64,000 nucleotides of DNA from the NCBI GenBank assembly GCA_029259745.1, contig JAJDEO010000070.1, positions 1-64,000 of the forward strand. The letters run 5' to 3'. Shown in pieces: positions 18,101 to 26,546 of the stretch (position 1 is the stretch's first letter; the number at the start of each line of letters is the position of its first letter). The notes beneath the pieces are model-generated. The model ran no database searches. It was given only the letters and a program-made list of their open reading frames with translations, and was not told where the DNA came from. This DNA is from Planctomycetota bacterium. Its GTDB lineage: Bacteria; Planctomycetota; B15-G4. The position numbers and the translations under genes were made by a program.

Positions 18101-18138
18101 AGAGCCGCGAAGGAAGCGGCGACACGGGGGTTGGGCAT
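15124..18138 (-). CDS. Secreted FG-GAP/VCBS repeat protein
   Basis: A 1004-residue exported protein. A Sec signal peptide (MPNPRVAASFAALALCLAV, cleavage near TAAQ) fixes the start at ATG 18138 rather than a longer in-frame start. The body carries several Ca-binding FG-GAP/VCBS loops, for example DVDGDGDDDLVSS, DFNGDGLTDLVLSH, DWDGDAVVDFVTTY and DDATDDGFVDLVATQ, implying an integrin-like beta-propeller. The C-terminal ~110 residues (VYLSYPSTGVGIVFVS to the end) look like a separate small beta domain. Surface adhesion or matrix binding is plausible by family; nothing more specific can be said. It stands alone between a convergent gene and a sigma-factor gene. Confidence 0.82.
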   Translation of the reverse strand: MPNPRVAASFAALALCLAVTPTAAQDNEYFTVPPQLFAPGRPARPTVTYILDANPLSDDFDLTPVVIVTDELMFDTAALQYISASGVPVLLGSWPFGGANPTQSATGSFGGLNPEPPIFTAMDGPRGGAGKATIQVHSNWGETSGQPGYLTSETVFTDATYGPGVSIATGSFFGGLLEDPNDVVLAHPTSITLLEGIQSPGGPPLIERGHFAVGSSPDEEILDVKAGELDGLPGDEVIIATRNISTNTGAVYIYKVNDVPAGQSTASLDQIISMGGVASVHVLDADPLLANGNELIVVEHVLVGSNSSVNVRMFERSGSVFLEAGNSPLLTRSSPINILPRYGAVGDIDGLEPGTDDLVLVSNDGVVGVPNTSATPPLFIDRFISDGTGNFEVSTRFTRFAGRAVDPVLYNPATITIASSSFAGLGDAPGSLLPNLNLSFEVDLGAGSATSHQTNDEGFSFVFDNDGQGAFEDRGDELIHAPDEYLAGVGDGHVHDVDDDENKVGGGPDVVLPLRDSNHVRVQYGDGVGLGTRVETFTAVASPPLTAGGPTDVWSGDLDGAFWDDIVVWSEYGSSEARWSVHHETTGSGEGTWTQNQQIVLPSAGDMVVDDATDDGFVDLVATQHRALASSVLLTIATGASGSLFGTPATLAADTGVRCLGGLASGDWDGDAVVDFVTTYRSAAGSSGAAPNTWGFVVVESDGAGGYTRTYESLGAAGGAPTVESVAVTVNGGVAFVAIGAESGALWVVRNSGASIDIVSNGFQEAAETCGGHVVFLDVDGDGDDDLVSSKSELGGQAVVNLLVDDVFDGQFGYVDELQGWSASLATRGNRVLGGDFNGDGLTDLVLSHGLAGAASLLINNGIQWASVPAGTGGANGPLALNASGSSRVGSALTVRSENANPFASGALLVGLASALAVPAPGMPVYLSYPSTGVGIVFVSADANGVFQITAPVLTTAIVGDVWYFQSVFYDTTVTAPLPNYAFSNGVDVTILAARQGAEVNPID

Positions 18139-18494
18139 GGGGGGCACCAGCGAGCCTGAGAGACAAAGATGAGGTGCGCCGTGGGGACAGAGCATCTCCA
18201 TCGCCTGAGTGCGCTGGAGGCCCACCACCTGGGCGCGACGCGGCTGATGTCGAAGATTCCCGGCCCGCTGTCCACTCGCCCCGCGAGGCCCGGGGAAGGC
18301 CGCTCCGAGACGCGCGATCTACGAACGCATAGACCCACCGACATCAGTCTACCCGGAGGCCAGATGGCCAGGGCGGTCATCCCTCACCCCGGGGCCGACC
18401 GCAGACACCACCGTTGTCCCAGGCCAGCATCTCTAGACCGGCAGGCGTTCCGTGGCGCTCGCGGAGATCCGAGAAAATCTCGGCCCGGCCGCGT
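18139..18494. other. Intergenic region, no gene seen
   Basis: This 356-bp stretch separates two minus-strand genes and should hold the promoter of the FG-GAP gene and the end of the sigma-factor transcript. Short open frames are present but have no ribosome-binding site or protein-like composition. I see no convincing hairpin or promoter. Confidence 0.5.
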
Positions 18495-19085
18495 TCAGGC
18501 TTTCCGCGCGAGGATCTTCGCGACCTCGGCAAGCGCCCGGTGCAGGACCGATCGGACCGCGCTCTCAGTCTTCCCCAGCCGCTCGGCCACCTCCGCGTGC
18601 GACAGGTCGAGAATCCGCGCCAACACGATGACCTCGCGGTAGTGCGGCGGAAGCTCCGTCAGCGCGGCTTGGACGCGGTCGAGCTCCTCGCGCGCCATGG
18701 CGTAGCGACTGGGCGTAACGCGATGCCTGGCGCCGTCGGCTTCGGCGTCGGCGGGCGACTCACGTCCGGCATCGCGGCGACCGGCCGTGTAGTACCGGTG
18801 CCGATCGATGATCTTTCGCTCGGCGGTACGAAAGAGCCACTGCTTGAAGGCCTTCTCGTCCCCGTGCTGAAAGCGGTCGAGATGCTGATAGATCTCGCGA
18901 CAGACGGATTGCACGAGGTCGGACGACGACTCCTTGGCCGAGATCGTCCCGCCCGTGCGGCGGCGGATGTAACCCGCCAGCTCGGGGAGGAAGTTCGTCA
19001 ACGCATCGTTGACGGCAAACTCCTCACGCGGCTCCGGATTCCCGGTGTCGCCTGACTCGTCACGCGTGTCGTCGTCACCACTCAT
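18495..19085 (-). CDS. RNA polymerase sigma factor, ECF-like
   Basis: A 196-residue sigma-70 family protein with an acidic N-terminal extension. Region 2: SSDLVQSVCREIYQHLDRF and FKQWLFRTAERKIIDRHRYY. Region 4: LPPHYREVIVLARILDLSHA followed by EVAERLGKTESAVRSVLHRA, a clear helix-turn-helix. ATG at 19085. It sits 70 bp downstream of the HEAT-repeat gene on the same strand, so the two may be co-transcribed. No kinase or anti-sigma gene is adjacent, unlike the sigma factor at 10636. Confidence 0.9.
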   Translation of the reverse strand: MSGDDDTRDESGDTGNPEPREEFAVNDALTNFLPELAGYIRRRTGGTISAKESSSDLVQSVCREIYQHLDRFQHGDEKAFKQWLFRTAERKIIDRHRYYTAGRRDAGRESPADAEADGARHRVTPSRYAMAREELDRVQAALTELPPHYREVIVLARILDLSHAEVAERLGKTESAVRSVLHRALAEVAKILARKA

Positions 19086-19155
19086 CGTCTGCCCACACGA
19101 AGGATCCGTCGCGTCCCGACCCGACGAGCCCCCTGCTCAGACGTTCGTGACCCCT

Positions 19156-21183
19156 TCAGCGTAGCGCGCTTGTGAGCTCCGCGCCGTCGACACCTGCGAG
19201 CTGACCCATCGCGGCCGCAGCGGCCGAAGCCAACTCGCCGTCGCCACTGACAGCGGAGCGGATCGCATCGACTGCCTCGCCGCTCGCCTGTCCACCGTTC
19301 TTCGCGTAGAGCGAGGCGGCCGCCTTCATCGCCGCGAGGCGCAGGCCGTCGGGCTGATCTTCGCTGAGCAGTGCCTCGATCATGGCGAGCGCGTCGACGG
19401 CGCCGGCGCGTCCGGCAACAGCGAGCACGGCGGCCAGGACGTCGTCGTCTGCACCGGCACCGAGCGCCGAGGCGACTTGGGCCGACACACCGGCGAGTGC
19501 CGAGCTGGGCAGCGCGCTGAGCGTCTCGGCGGCACCCTTGGCGCGTGCCATCGCGGCACCGCGCACGGAGTCGGCATCACCGGCAACCTCGGCGACGTCC
19601 GCGAGTGTCGCCGAAGCGACGACCTTCTGGACCTGATCGCCGTAGAGGCCTTCGACGGCGTCCACGTCATTCGTGACGACGATGATCGGCGTCTCGGCCG
19701 TGCGCGGGTCTTCGCGCAGCGAGAAGATGAGGAAGTCGAGCGTGACGTCGGCGACACCGTCCTGGAGGACGATCACGTCCTTCGGCGGGAACTGACGTGC
19801 GCGGCGCAGGCCCTCATAGACGCTGGACGTGCCGAGCACGAACCAGCCGTCGCCGCTCTCGTCCAGGCCCGTCGAGCCGATCGAGACAGCCACGCGGTCG
19901 GGGACATTCGAGAGCGCCGCGGCAAGCACCGCGACCACGTCTTGATCCGCGTGACCGGCCGCCGCGAGAGCGTTGGCCGCCGCGAAGGACACGGCTGCGT
20001 CGGCGTCACCGAGTGCAGCGCGCAGAGCGCCGACCTCGGCCTCGCCGCCGTTCATGGCGCCCATGAGCGCCGCGGCCGCGGGAACGTTGCGGGCCTTGTC
20101 GGACGTGAGCAGCTCGAGCGCTGCGCCCTTCGCCGAGCCGGCCAGTGCGAGGTTCATGTCGATGCCGGCGAGGCCGCTCTCGGCCTCAGCGAGCAGGTCG
20201 GAGTCGGACAGAGCGTCGACTTCGAGTGCGGCGTTGATCTCGGCTTTCATGGCCGCGTGGGACGCTGCGAGGATCGCGCGCGCCTCGGAACCGCCGCCAT
20301 TCGCGAGCGCCGTCTTGGCGAGCTGCTCGGCGACCTTGAAGCGGTGCAGACCACCGAGGACGGGACGTCCGGTGAGCTCGCCGTCGGCCCATTCCCAGAT
20401 GACGCTGGCGTCGTCGTAGGGTGCGATGGCTTCGGCGTCGCCCGTCAGGAACTGCAGCGCGAGCGTGCGCGTGACGTCGATCGGGTCGGCGCCGGACATT
20501 CCGAGCTTGTCGAGGGCTTCGGCAGCAACCGCACGCGAGACGTCGTCGTCGTCGTTGGCGGCCATCCAGGCGAGGCCCGAGGCCGCGCGCTTGTCGCCGA
20601 GCGAACCGAGCACGGACGCGGCGTTGCGGCGCAGCGTGGGCGAGTCGGCGTGGAGCACTTGCGTCAGCGGCATGACGGCCGCGTCGCCGAGCTGCATCAG
20701 CGCTTGGATCGCGTGGACGCGGTTGTCGACGCTGCCGTTGTCACCGAGCGGTCCGACGAGTGCCGGCACGGCCCACGAGCCGTACGTCGCACGCAGGTCG
20801 AGGATCGCCTGCTGACGCTCGAGACCGTCGCCGTTGAGCAGCGCGTCGACGGCGTCTTCCGCCCCACCGGGATCGGCGACGACTTCGCGCTTGCCGATCT
20901 TGGCCTTCTCGAGGAAACGGTCGGCCAGGTTGCCGAGTTCACCGCGCTCCAACAGCATCTGGAGCATCAGGTCTTGCTCGACGTTCTGCCACATGCGGTA
21001 GGCGTCTTCGTTGGCCGGATTCGAGGCGAGCACGTTCTTGAACGCGTCGACGGCGGCCTGCTTGTCACCGCGCTGGTAGGCCGCGATGCCATCCTCGAAG
21101 GACTGGGCGTTGCCCTGCGTCGCAAGCAGGGTGACGCCGAACGAGCAGGCGAGAAGGCCGATCTTCCGCGTGGCGTGCAGCAT
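19156..21183 (-). CDS. Exported HEAT-repeat protein with receiver-like segment
   Basis: A 675-residue protein with a signal peptide (MLHATRKIGLLACSFGVTLL then ATQGNAQ), a short TPR-like hairpin (GIAAYQRGDKQAAVDAFKNV), then HEAT/armadillo-like repeats such as VHAIQALMQLGDAAVMPLTQ and LRRNAASVLGSLGDKRAASG. Around residues 465-560 the pattern changes to alpha/beta: DVIVLQDGVADVTLDFLIFS and TPIIVVTND resemble a response-regulator receiver fold, here in an exported protein. ATG at 21183 has GAGGA about ten bases upstream. Its role is unknown, but HEAT arrays scaffold protein complexes. It lies downstream of the secretin gene on the same strand. Confidence 0.75.
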   Translation of the reverse strand: MLHATRKIGLLACSFGVTLLATQGNAQSFEDGIAAYQRGDKQAAVDAFKNVLASNPANEDAYRMWQNVEQDLMLQMLLERGELGNLADRFLEKAKIGKREVVADPGGAEDAVDALLNGDGLERQQAILDLRATYGSWAVPALVGPLGDNGSVDNRVHAIQALMQLGDAAVMPLTQVLHADSPTLRRNAASVLGSLGDKRAASGLAWMAANDDDDVSRAVAAEALDKLGMSGADPIDVTRTLALQFLTGDAEAIAPYDDASVIWEWADGELTGRPVLGGLHRFKVAEQLAKTALANGGGSEARAILAASHAAMKAEINAALEVDALSDSDLLAEAESGLAGIDMNLALAGSAKGAALELLTSDKARNVPAAAALMGAMNGGEAEVGALRAALGDADAAVSFAAANALAAAGHADQDVVAVLAAALSNVPDRVAVSIGSTGLDESGDGWFVLGTSSVYEGLRRARQFPPKDVIVLQDGVADVTLDFLIFSLREDPRTAETPIIVVTNDVDAVEGLYGDQVQKVVASATLADVAEVAGDADSVRGAAMARAKGAAETLSALPSSALAGVSAQVASALGAGADDDVLAAVLAVAGRAGAVDALAMIEALLSEDQPDGLRLAAMKAAASLYAKNGGQASGEAVDAIRSAVSGDGELASAAAAAMGQLAGVDGAELTSALR

Positions 21184-21294
21184 GGGGACGAGTCCTCGGA
21201 ATGGCATGTGATGGGATTCGGGGAGCGGGGGCCCTCCCGGAGCCACCTGCAACCGGGCGAGTTTAGGTGGGGCACCGGATTAATCAAGAGGACC

Positions 21295-21389
21295 CCGGTC
21301 CCGGCCCCCCGTCGCGGGTGGTCCGTCGCCCCCTGTTACCCCGCCCGATGGCCGCGGTGACGCCCCCAAATCAGCTGTCCCGGGACCGG
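21295..21389 (-). repeat. Inverted repeat in the secretin-HEAT gap
   Basis: CCGGTCCCGG at 21295-21304 is exactly complementary to CCGGGACCGG at 21380-21389, 75 bases apart. The position just past the secretin stop fits a structured 3' end. In DNA this GC-rich a 10-bp match can occur by chance. Confidence 0.35.
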
Positions 21390-21431
21390 ATCCACCCCGC
21401 CGCTTTTCGCCGCGCAGCCAACCCGCCCGCC

Positions 21432-22958
21432 TCACTCGAGCGGGCTGATGAGCTGCTCGCTCGGGATTCGGATCCGCGGCGTGATGAAGAAGACGATCTC
21501 GGTCGTCCGCCGTGTGCTGCTGCGGCTCTTGAACAGCCAGCCGAGCAGCGGAATATCGCCCAGAAGGGGCACTCGCGTGAGGATCTCGATGTTCTGCGTC
21601 GACTTCAGGCCGCCGATCGCGAAGGTCTGACCGTCGTGGACGTGCACCGTGGTGCCGGCCTGGCGGGCGCTGATGACGGGGTTGTTGACCTCCGTGCCGG
21701 CCAGGTTGAAGGGGACCTCGCGCGTGACCGACGAGACGTCGACGGAAAGGTCGATCCGCATGAGCCCTTCCTCCTGGCTCAAGATGTAGGGCAGCATCTC
21801 GATGCTGACACCCGTGTCCTTGTAGACCGTGACGATCGACGGGTTCAAACCGACGCCCTTGGCCTCGAACGTCGGAATGCGGTCGCCTGTGTTGAGCAGC
21901 GCGCGCGTGCCGTTGAGCACCGTGATCGTGGGCGAAGAGATGAGCTCGGCCGACGTAACGGTTTGGAGGATCGAGATGATCGCATCGACGGTCAGGCCGC
22001 TGTGGACGCCCTGGAGGCTCAGCAGGAAGCCCGGCAGGCTCGCGCCGGCCGTGAAGCTGCCGAACGCCGCGCCGATGCCGCCCTGTCCTCCGTCGACGTC
22101 GATCGGGATGCCCGCGCCGAAGTTGCCGGCCAGCGGGTTGTCGACGGCGTCGAAGGGAAGGCCCGCCTCGACGAGGCGCGAGAGGCGCACCTCGGCGTCG
22201 TAGTCGATGAGATCTTCGAGGTTGACCTCGACGACGCGCACCTCGAGTTCGATCTGCGGGCGGTCGGCGAGCACGCGATAGAGGAACTCGTCGATGAAGA
22301 GCAGCGTCTCAGGCGGTGCGGTGACGATGAGCAGGTCGGAGATGTTGGTGACGCCGTTGGGCTTGCGGATGCCCACAGTTTCCTTGACGTCCTGATAGAA
22401 GTTGCCGTGCAGCGTCCAGCGCGTGACCTCCTCGGGCAGACCGTCCGGCGGCAGCGTTTCGCCGTCATTGCGGGAGAAGTTGGGGACGTTGGCGGCGAGC
22501 AGCTCGATGATCTGCGGGCCCGTGCCACCGCGCAACGTGTAGTGCTTCGCCCACGAACCGTCGAGCCCGCGGATCACGTTGCGGCCGAGGCGCCGGTACG
22601 TGGACGGCGCGTCCTCGGCGAGGTAGTCGAGTTCGTCCTCGAGGTCTGCGGCCGTGGCCGTGCCGAGCAGCGCGAGCAACTCGTCGTCGTTGGGCGGCGG
22701 CGCCGGTTCGCGCACCGCGTCCGTCTCGTCGTCGAGCTTCACGACTTGGAGCGGCAAGTGCTCGGCCGGTGCTGCGGACCTCGTAGGTTGCGCCGCTGCC
22801 TGTGCTTCGGGCGGCGGCGGGAACACGCCGAACAACGACGCGTCGGCGTCGGCGAAGCTCCACTCGGATGTCGAGCCTTCGGGGACGACCGGCTCACTCA
22901 CACACGCGGACGTGAGGAGTGCTGCGAACGCGAGTGCTGCGAGTGGTCGGGTCGTCAA
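21432..22958 (-). CDS. Secretin (GspD/PilQ-type) lipoprotein
   Basis: A 508-residue outer-membrane secretin. A lipoprotein signal (ALAFAALLTSAC, Cys at about 19) is followed by a disordered linker, a small periplasmic domain (ISDLLIVTAPPETLLFIDEF, N-domain like) and the beta-barrel secretin core. The core has the diagnostic ELISSPTITVLNGTRA segment and VPLLGDIPLLGWLFKSRS followed by VFFITPRI. It is short for a GspD and has fewer N-domains. It overlaps the upstream gene by 4 bases (ATGA). No pilotin, ATPase or pseudopilin genes are nearby, so the rest of the machine lies elsewhere. Type II secretion or type IV pilus use cannot be separated. Confidence 0.9.
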   Translation of the reverse strand: MTTRPLAALAFAALLTSACVSEPVVPEGSTSEWSFADADASLFGVFPPPPEAQAAAQPTRSAAPAEHLPLQVVKLDDETDAVREPAPPPNDDELLALLGTATAADLEDELDYLAEDAPSTYRRLGRNVIRGLDGSWAKHYTLRGGTGPQIIELLAANVPNFSRNDGETLPPDGLPEEVTRWTLHGNFYQDVKETVGIRKPNGVTNISDLLIVTAPPETLLFIDEFLYRVLADRPQIELEVRVVEVNLEDLIDYDAEVRLSRLVEAGLPFDAVDNPLAGNFGAGIPIDVDGGQGGIGAAFGSFTAGASLPGFLLSLQGVHSGLTVDAIISILQTVTSAELISSPTITVLNGTRALLNTGDRIPTFEAKGVGLNPSIVTVYKDTGVSIEMLPYILSQEEGLMRIDLSVDVSSVTREVPFNLAGTEVNNPVISARQAGTTVHVHDGQTFAIGGLKSTQNIEILTRVPLLGDIPLLGWLFKSRSSTRRTTEIVFFITPRIRIPSEQLISPLE

Positions 22959-23644
22959 GAGTCGAGAGCGTCGATCGCCGCGCGGGTGATTTCAGAGAGT
23001 GCGTCAAGGCGTGTGGTCACGCCACCGACCTGCACGACGCAGTCATGACCGCCGTCGCGTGCGGCCGTGTGGACTGCCGCCGTGAACTTGTCGCGGTATG
23101 CGCGCTGCAACAGATGGTAGCGAGGGTTCGTCGAGTCGACGCGCAGGAACTCGAGGTACTCGGGGATTGCGTCGAGCAGCGCTTGTTTGTCGAGGACGGC
23201 GATGTCGCCGGCATCCTGGGCGCGACCGTGCAAGACCTCGCCGTGCACGTAGTACTTCGGTAGCGAGTCGATGACGCGTTGCGTGACGTCGACGATCGGA
23301 CCGTCACCGCCGCGGCAGCCACCCGTCACCGTGATGACGTCGACACCCTCGTCGACGGCGACACGCGCAAGCGCCTTGCGCCACGACGTCTGGGCCCGGA
23401 CGAACAACGCCTTGCCCTCACCACTGTCGGCCGGCAGGCCGAGCTCGCGCCGATGGATCTCGGCCGGCGCCTCGGCGAAGGCCGACGTGTGATCGCAATC
23501 GGCCCCGGACGTCGCTCCGGCGGCATCGCCATAGAGGATCGTGCCCGTGATCTCGAAGTCGTCGAGCGGGCGTGCGGCGACGCACAGGAACACCGCGGTG
23601 AGCAATGCAGCAGCACGTCGCGTGTCGAAACAGAAGAAACTCAT
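22955..23644 (-). CDS. Exported protein with duplicated OmpH/Skp-like half
   Basis: A 229-residue protein with signal sequence (MSFFCFDTRRAAALLTAVFL). Two related ~46-residue blocks occur: 86-128 (WRKALARVAVDEGVDVITVT ... VTQRVIDSL) and 181-227 (YRDKFTAAVHTAARDGGHDC ... EITRAAIDAL). Each resembles the C-terminal part of OmpH/Skp chaperones, where 'KVAxxxGxDxV ... DIT-xxVIxxL' is usual. ATG at 23644 has GGAGGA upstream with good spacing. Its stop overlaps the secretin start, so the two are coupled and a periplasmic role in handling or assembling the secretin is plausible. The family assignment is tentative. Confidence 0.62.
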   Translation of the reverse strand: MSFFCFDTRRAAALLTAVFLCVAARPLDDFEITGTILYGDAAGATSGADCDHTSAFAEAPAEIHRRELGLPADSGEGKALFVRAQTSWRKALARVAVDEGVDVITVTGGCRGGDGPIVDVTQRVIDSLPKYYVHGEVLHGRAQDAGDIAVLDKQALLDAIPEYLEFLRVDSTNPRYHLLQRAYRDKFTAAVHTAARDGGHDCVVQVGGVTTRLDALSEITRAAIDALDS

Positions 23645-24325
23645 TGGACGGATCCTCCCACAGGATCGGTCCTCGACCGGGTCGGCATCGTGACACGCAT
23701 CCGATGCGATCGGCGGGACTAAGAGAAATACCTGACGAACCCACCATACGCGCGAACGCCGGGCTGTTCGAGAAAACCATCGAGCGGCGAGTGAGTGAGA
23801 CGCGTCACGCTTCGTTCCGGTTTCCTGAAACAACGAGCGCTTGCATGTTCATCTCTTCGCCTTGTCTGCCGGGGAAACCTGACAGCAGCCCGTGAATGTC
23901 TGCGGTATCCCCCGCCGTTTCGAGGGCAAGTTTGCCGCGTCGACCGCGATCGATTCGATCGTTGGTCGACGCCACGGACCTGCCCGAAGGCCGAGCGGGT
24001 GAGGCGGGTGAGGCCCATTGCGTTCTGTAACCACGTCTTCGGTCGACAGATGGACAACGCTCCGCGCAGTGCTGACGACGAAGGGCCGCGTTTGTCACGG
24101 GCTCATTTGCTGTCGCGACCAGGGACGACTTCAACGCGAAAGGAGACGATCCCGTTTTCGGACACTGTGTCGAGAACGAAGCCGCAGCGGGCGGTGTTTT
24201 TTATCGGAACGACCCCACACTCCTAGCCGATTTCGCCCGATGCTGTCTTGTCGCTGGCGTGCAAGGGCACTCCAGATCCCGCGGAACTCCGTGGTTCCGC
24301 CGTCATCCGTGATCAGAAGGAAGCA
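23645..24325. other. 681-bp intergenic region upstream of the di-haem gene
   Basis: No convincing gene is visible. Open frames here are rich in Arg and Cys and have no ribosome-binding site. The region is noticeably less GC-rich than its surroundings. A TTTTTT run at 24197-24202 on the plus strand follows a short GC hairpin (CCGC-AGCG-GGCGG, near 24182-24194), which could end a short plus-strand transcript. It must also hold the divergent promoters for the genes starting at 23644 and 24326. Confidence 0.45.
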
Positions 24326-26305
24326 ATGATGACCTTACCGGGCAAAATCCGTACCTGCACAACCTCGGCGGCCGCGTTCGCGCTGCTCGCCGGGGCGGCA
24401 TTCGGCCAATACGCCGAGCGCCCCAATCTCGTGAATACCGAGAACTCCGACATCGACGCCTCCGGGCGTTCGGTGAAGAACCCGCGCGTGCGCGCCGTTC
24501 ACAGCGACAACAACGCCGATGTAGGCGCGACGGCGTATTTCATCGACAAGGATCCCTACCTCGCGTACCAGCTCGGGCGGAACCTGAACTTCCGCGAGTT
24601 CCGGACGCGCGACGGCGTCTTCCGCGCCGACTCGACGGCTGTGGGTGGTTTCGGCGGTCCGATGGTCGACGGCAACACTGCCAAGATCACGGCCAACAAC
24701 CACACGAGCTGCTCGGGGTGTCACAACCTCCCGCAGGGCAACCCGGGTGGCGGCACGAACTTCTCGAAGGACAGCGGCCTGGGCCGTAACGCGCCGCACT
24801 ACTACGGCTCGGGCATCATGGAGATGCTCGCGATCCAGATCCGCGCCGACATGCTTTCGCAGATCGATGCGAACGATGACGGCTGGGTCTCGGCCTCCGA
24901 AGCGGCCGCGGCTCCGACGGAGCTCATGGTCACGCCGAGCCTCGAGGGCGACCCGATCAACTACGGCAACCCGCAGCTCGATGGCGGCGCCACGGGTGCT
25001 CCGGCCTTCAACTCGATCTTCCGCGTCTGGTACGGCCTCGACGACGGTGAAGGCAACATCGAGATCGTGCCCGGCGCGACCGGCATCGATGGCGTCACCA
25101 CCACCCACTACAACTTCAACATGATCGTCTGGGGTTGGGGACAGAACGCGCCTCCGGCGGCTCTGAACCCGACGAACCGCGTGTTCCTCTGGGACCCCTA
25201 CGTCACGCACTCGGGCCTCGACAGCCATGATCCGTCGACGCTGAACGACCCCGACGGTGACGGCATCTCCGAGCCCACGCTCTCGGGTGCCATCCAGTTC
25301 CCGGCCACGCACAAGGCGCCGGACGGCGGCACGACGCTCGACGTCCTCGGCTTCTCGCTCGACGACCCCGACGGTGACGGCTACCTCACGGAGATCTCCG
25401 AGGGCGACCTCGACCTCGCCGAGTGGTTCATGCTCAACGCGCCGCGTCCGGCCTTCGCCGGCGACGAGAAGGAGTTCAAGCGCGGGATCAAGCAGATGGA
25501 CAAGCTCGGATGCACGACATGCCACGTCGCCGAGTGGACCATCGCTGCCGCCGACGACACCTTCGCGGGCGACCGTCGCTTCTTCGATCTCGACGTGACG
25601 TACAACAAGTACACGAAGAAGGAGAAGAAGGAGCTCGGCGCTGCCGGTCGTCTCGAGGCCTCGCTCGTCGAACTGTTCACGCCCAACGGTGACGTCTACG
25701 AGCGCAACTTCGGCTCGTTCACGGAGACGGCGCTGTTCACCGACTTCCGTCAGCACGACGTCGGTGAGGACTTCTATGAGCTTGGCTTCGACGGCAACGT
25801 CCAGGAGCTGTGGCGCACGCCGCCGCTCTGGGGTGTCGGCTCGGGCTTCCCGTGGGGTCACGACGGCGCGTCGCTGACGCTCGAAGACGTGATCCTCCGC
25901 CACGGTGGCGAGGCTCAGGAGTCGCGTGACAAGTTCGCGAAGCTCGGCGCCGGTCGCCGTCGCGCGATCACGGAGTTCCTCGGCAAGCTCGTGCTCTTCG
26001 ACATCGAGTCGATGCCCACGGACATGGATGGCGACGGCGAGATCAGCGACGCGTTCATGGTCGGCGGTGTCGACACGGGCGTCGAGCGCTTCAACGCCGA
26101 ATGGCTCTTCGAGACGCCCGTCATCATCCAGGGCGACGTCACGAACACCCAGGGCGACACGGTCACGTCGTTCGCCGCGACGAACCTCGCGGACGCCTAC
26201 GGTCTCAACCTGGAGTTCCGCGTCGACACCGACCTCGATGGTTGGCCCGACGTCTGGGACAACGACCCGGCAACGCCCGGCTTCAAGGACGGCGTCAACA
26301 ACTGA
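24326..26305 (+). CDS. Di-haem cytochrome c oxidoreductase-like exported protein
   Basis: A 659-residue protein with a signal peptide and two c-type haem motifs, CSGCH at 129-133 and CTTCH at 396-400, spaced as in the di-haem oxidoreductase/putative peroxidase (DHOR) family. TPPLWGVGSGFPWGHDGAS and VILRHGGEAQ are the family's C-terminal motifs (usually near 'HDGRA..L..AI..HGGEA'). Unusually, EF-hand or dockerin-like calcium loops are scattered through it: DANDDGWVS, DPDGDGISE, DDPDGDGYLT, DMDGDGEIS, DTDLDGWPD. ATG at 24326 has AAGGAA upstream; a second ATG follows directly. Electron transfer in the periplasm is expected; substrate unknown. Confidence 0.82.
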   Translation: MMTLPGKIRTCTTSAAAFALLAGAAFGQYAERPNLVNTENSDIDASGRSVKNPRVRAVHSDNNADVGATAYFIDKDPYLAYQLGRNLNFREFRTRDGVFRADSTAVGGFGGPMVDGNTAKITANNHTSCSGCHNLPQGNPGGGTNFSKDSGLGRNAPHYYGSGIMEMLAIQIRADMLSQIDANDDGWVSASEAAAAPTELMVTPSLEGDPINYGNPQLDGGATGAPAFNSIFRVWYGLDDGEGNIEIVPGATGIDGVTTTHYNFNMIVWGWGQNAPPAALNPTNRVFLWDPYVTHSGLDSHDPSTLNDPDGDGISEPTLSGAIQFPATHKAPDGGTTLDVLGFSLDDPDGDGYLTEISEGDLDLAEWFMLNAPRPAFAGDEKEFKRGIKQMDKLGCTTCHVAEWTIAAADDTFAGDRRFFDLDVTYNKYTKKEKKELGAAGRLEASLVELFTPNGDVYERNFGSFTETALFTDFRQHDVGEDFYELGFDGNVQELWRTPPLWGVGSGFPWGHDGASLTLEDVILRHGGEAQESRDKFAKLGAGRRRAITEFLGKLVLFDIESMPTDMDGDGEISDAFMVGGVDTGVERFNAEWLFETPVIIQGDVTNTQGDTVTSFAATNLADAYGLNLEFRVDTDLDGWPDVWDNDPATPGFKDGVNN

Positions 26306-26340
26306 CCCGTCGCGCAGCCGCGCAACGATGCAACAACCGG

Positions 26341-26370
26341 CCCCCGGCAGCTCACACGAGCTGTCGGGGG
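26341..26370 (+). terminator. Terminator of the di-haem gene
   Basis: CCCCGGCAGCTC pairs with GAGCTGTCGGGG (one G-T pair) around loop ACAC, 36 bases past the stop, followed by a T-richer stretch (TCGCGTCGTTTCAT). Confidence 0.75.
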
Positions 26371-26546
26371 TCGCGTCGTTTCATGGAAACATCCAGCACG
26401 CTCAGCAATCGGTGACAACCGAGCGAACGTCTGCCGCACCTTAGCAGCCTCAGGCGCGCCGGCATTCGACTGGGCCGTCACGCCACCCGGCGACCTCGAC
26501 GAGATCCCCGTGCCCGGCCAGTAGCAACGTCAGGCGCGTCCACGCT

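Noticed and set aside
21267..23048. 593-codon plus-strand open frame opposite the secretin
   Set aside because: Antisense shadow of the secretin coding sequence; no family resemblance.
23795..24226. 143-codon open frame in the gap before the di-haem gene
   Set aside because: Arg-, Cys- and Ser-rich, no ribosome-binding site and no recognisable motif.
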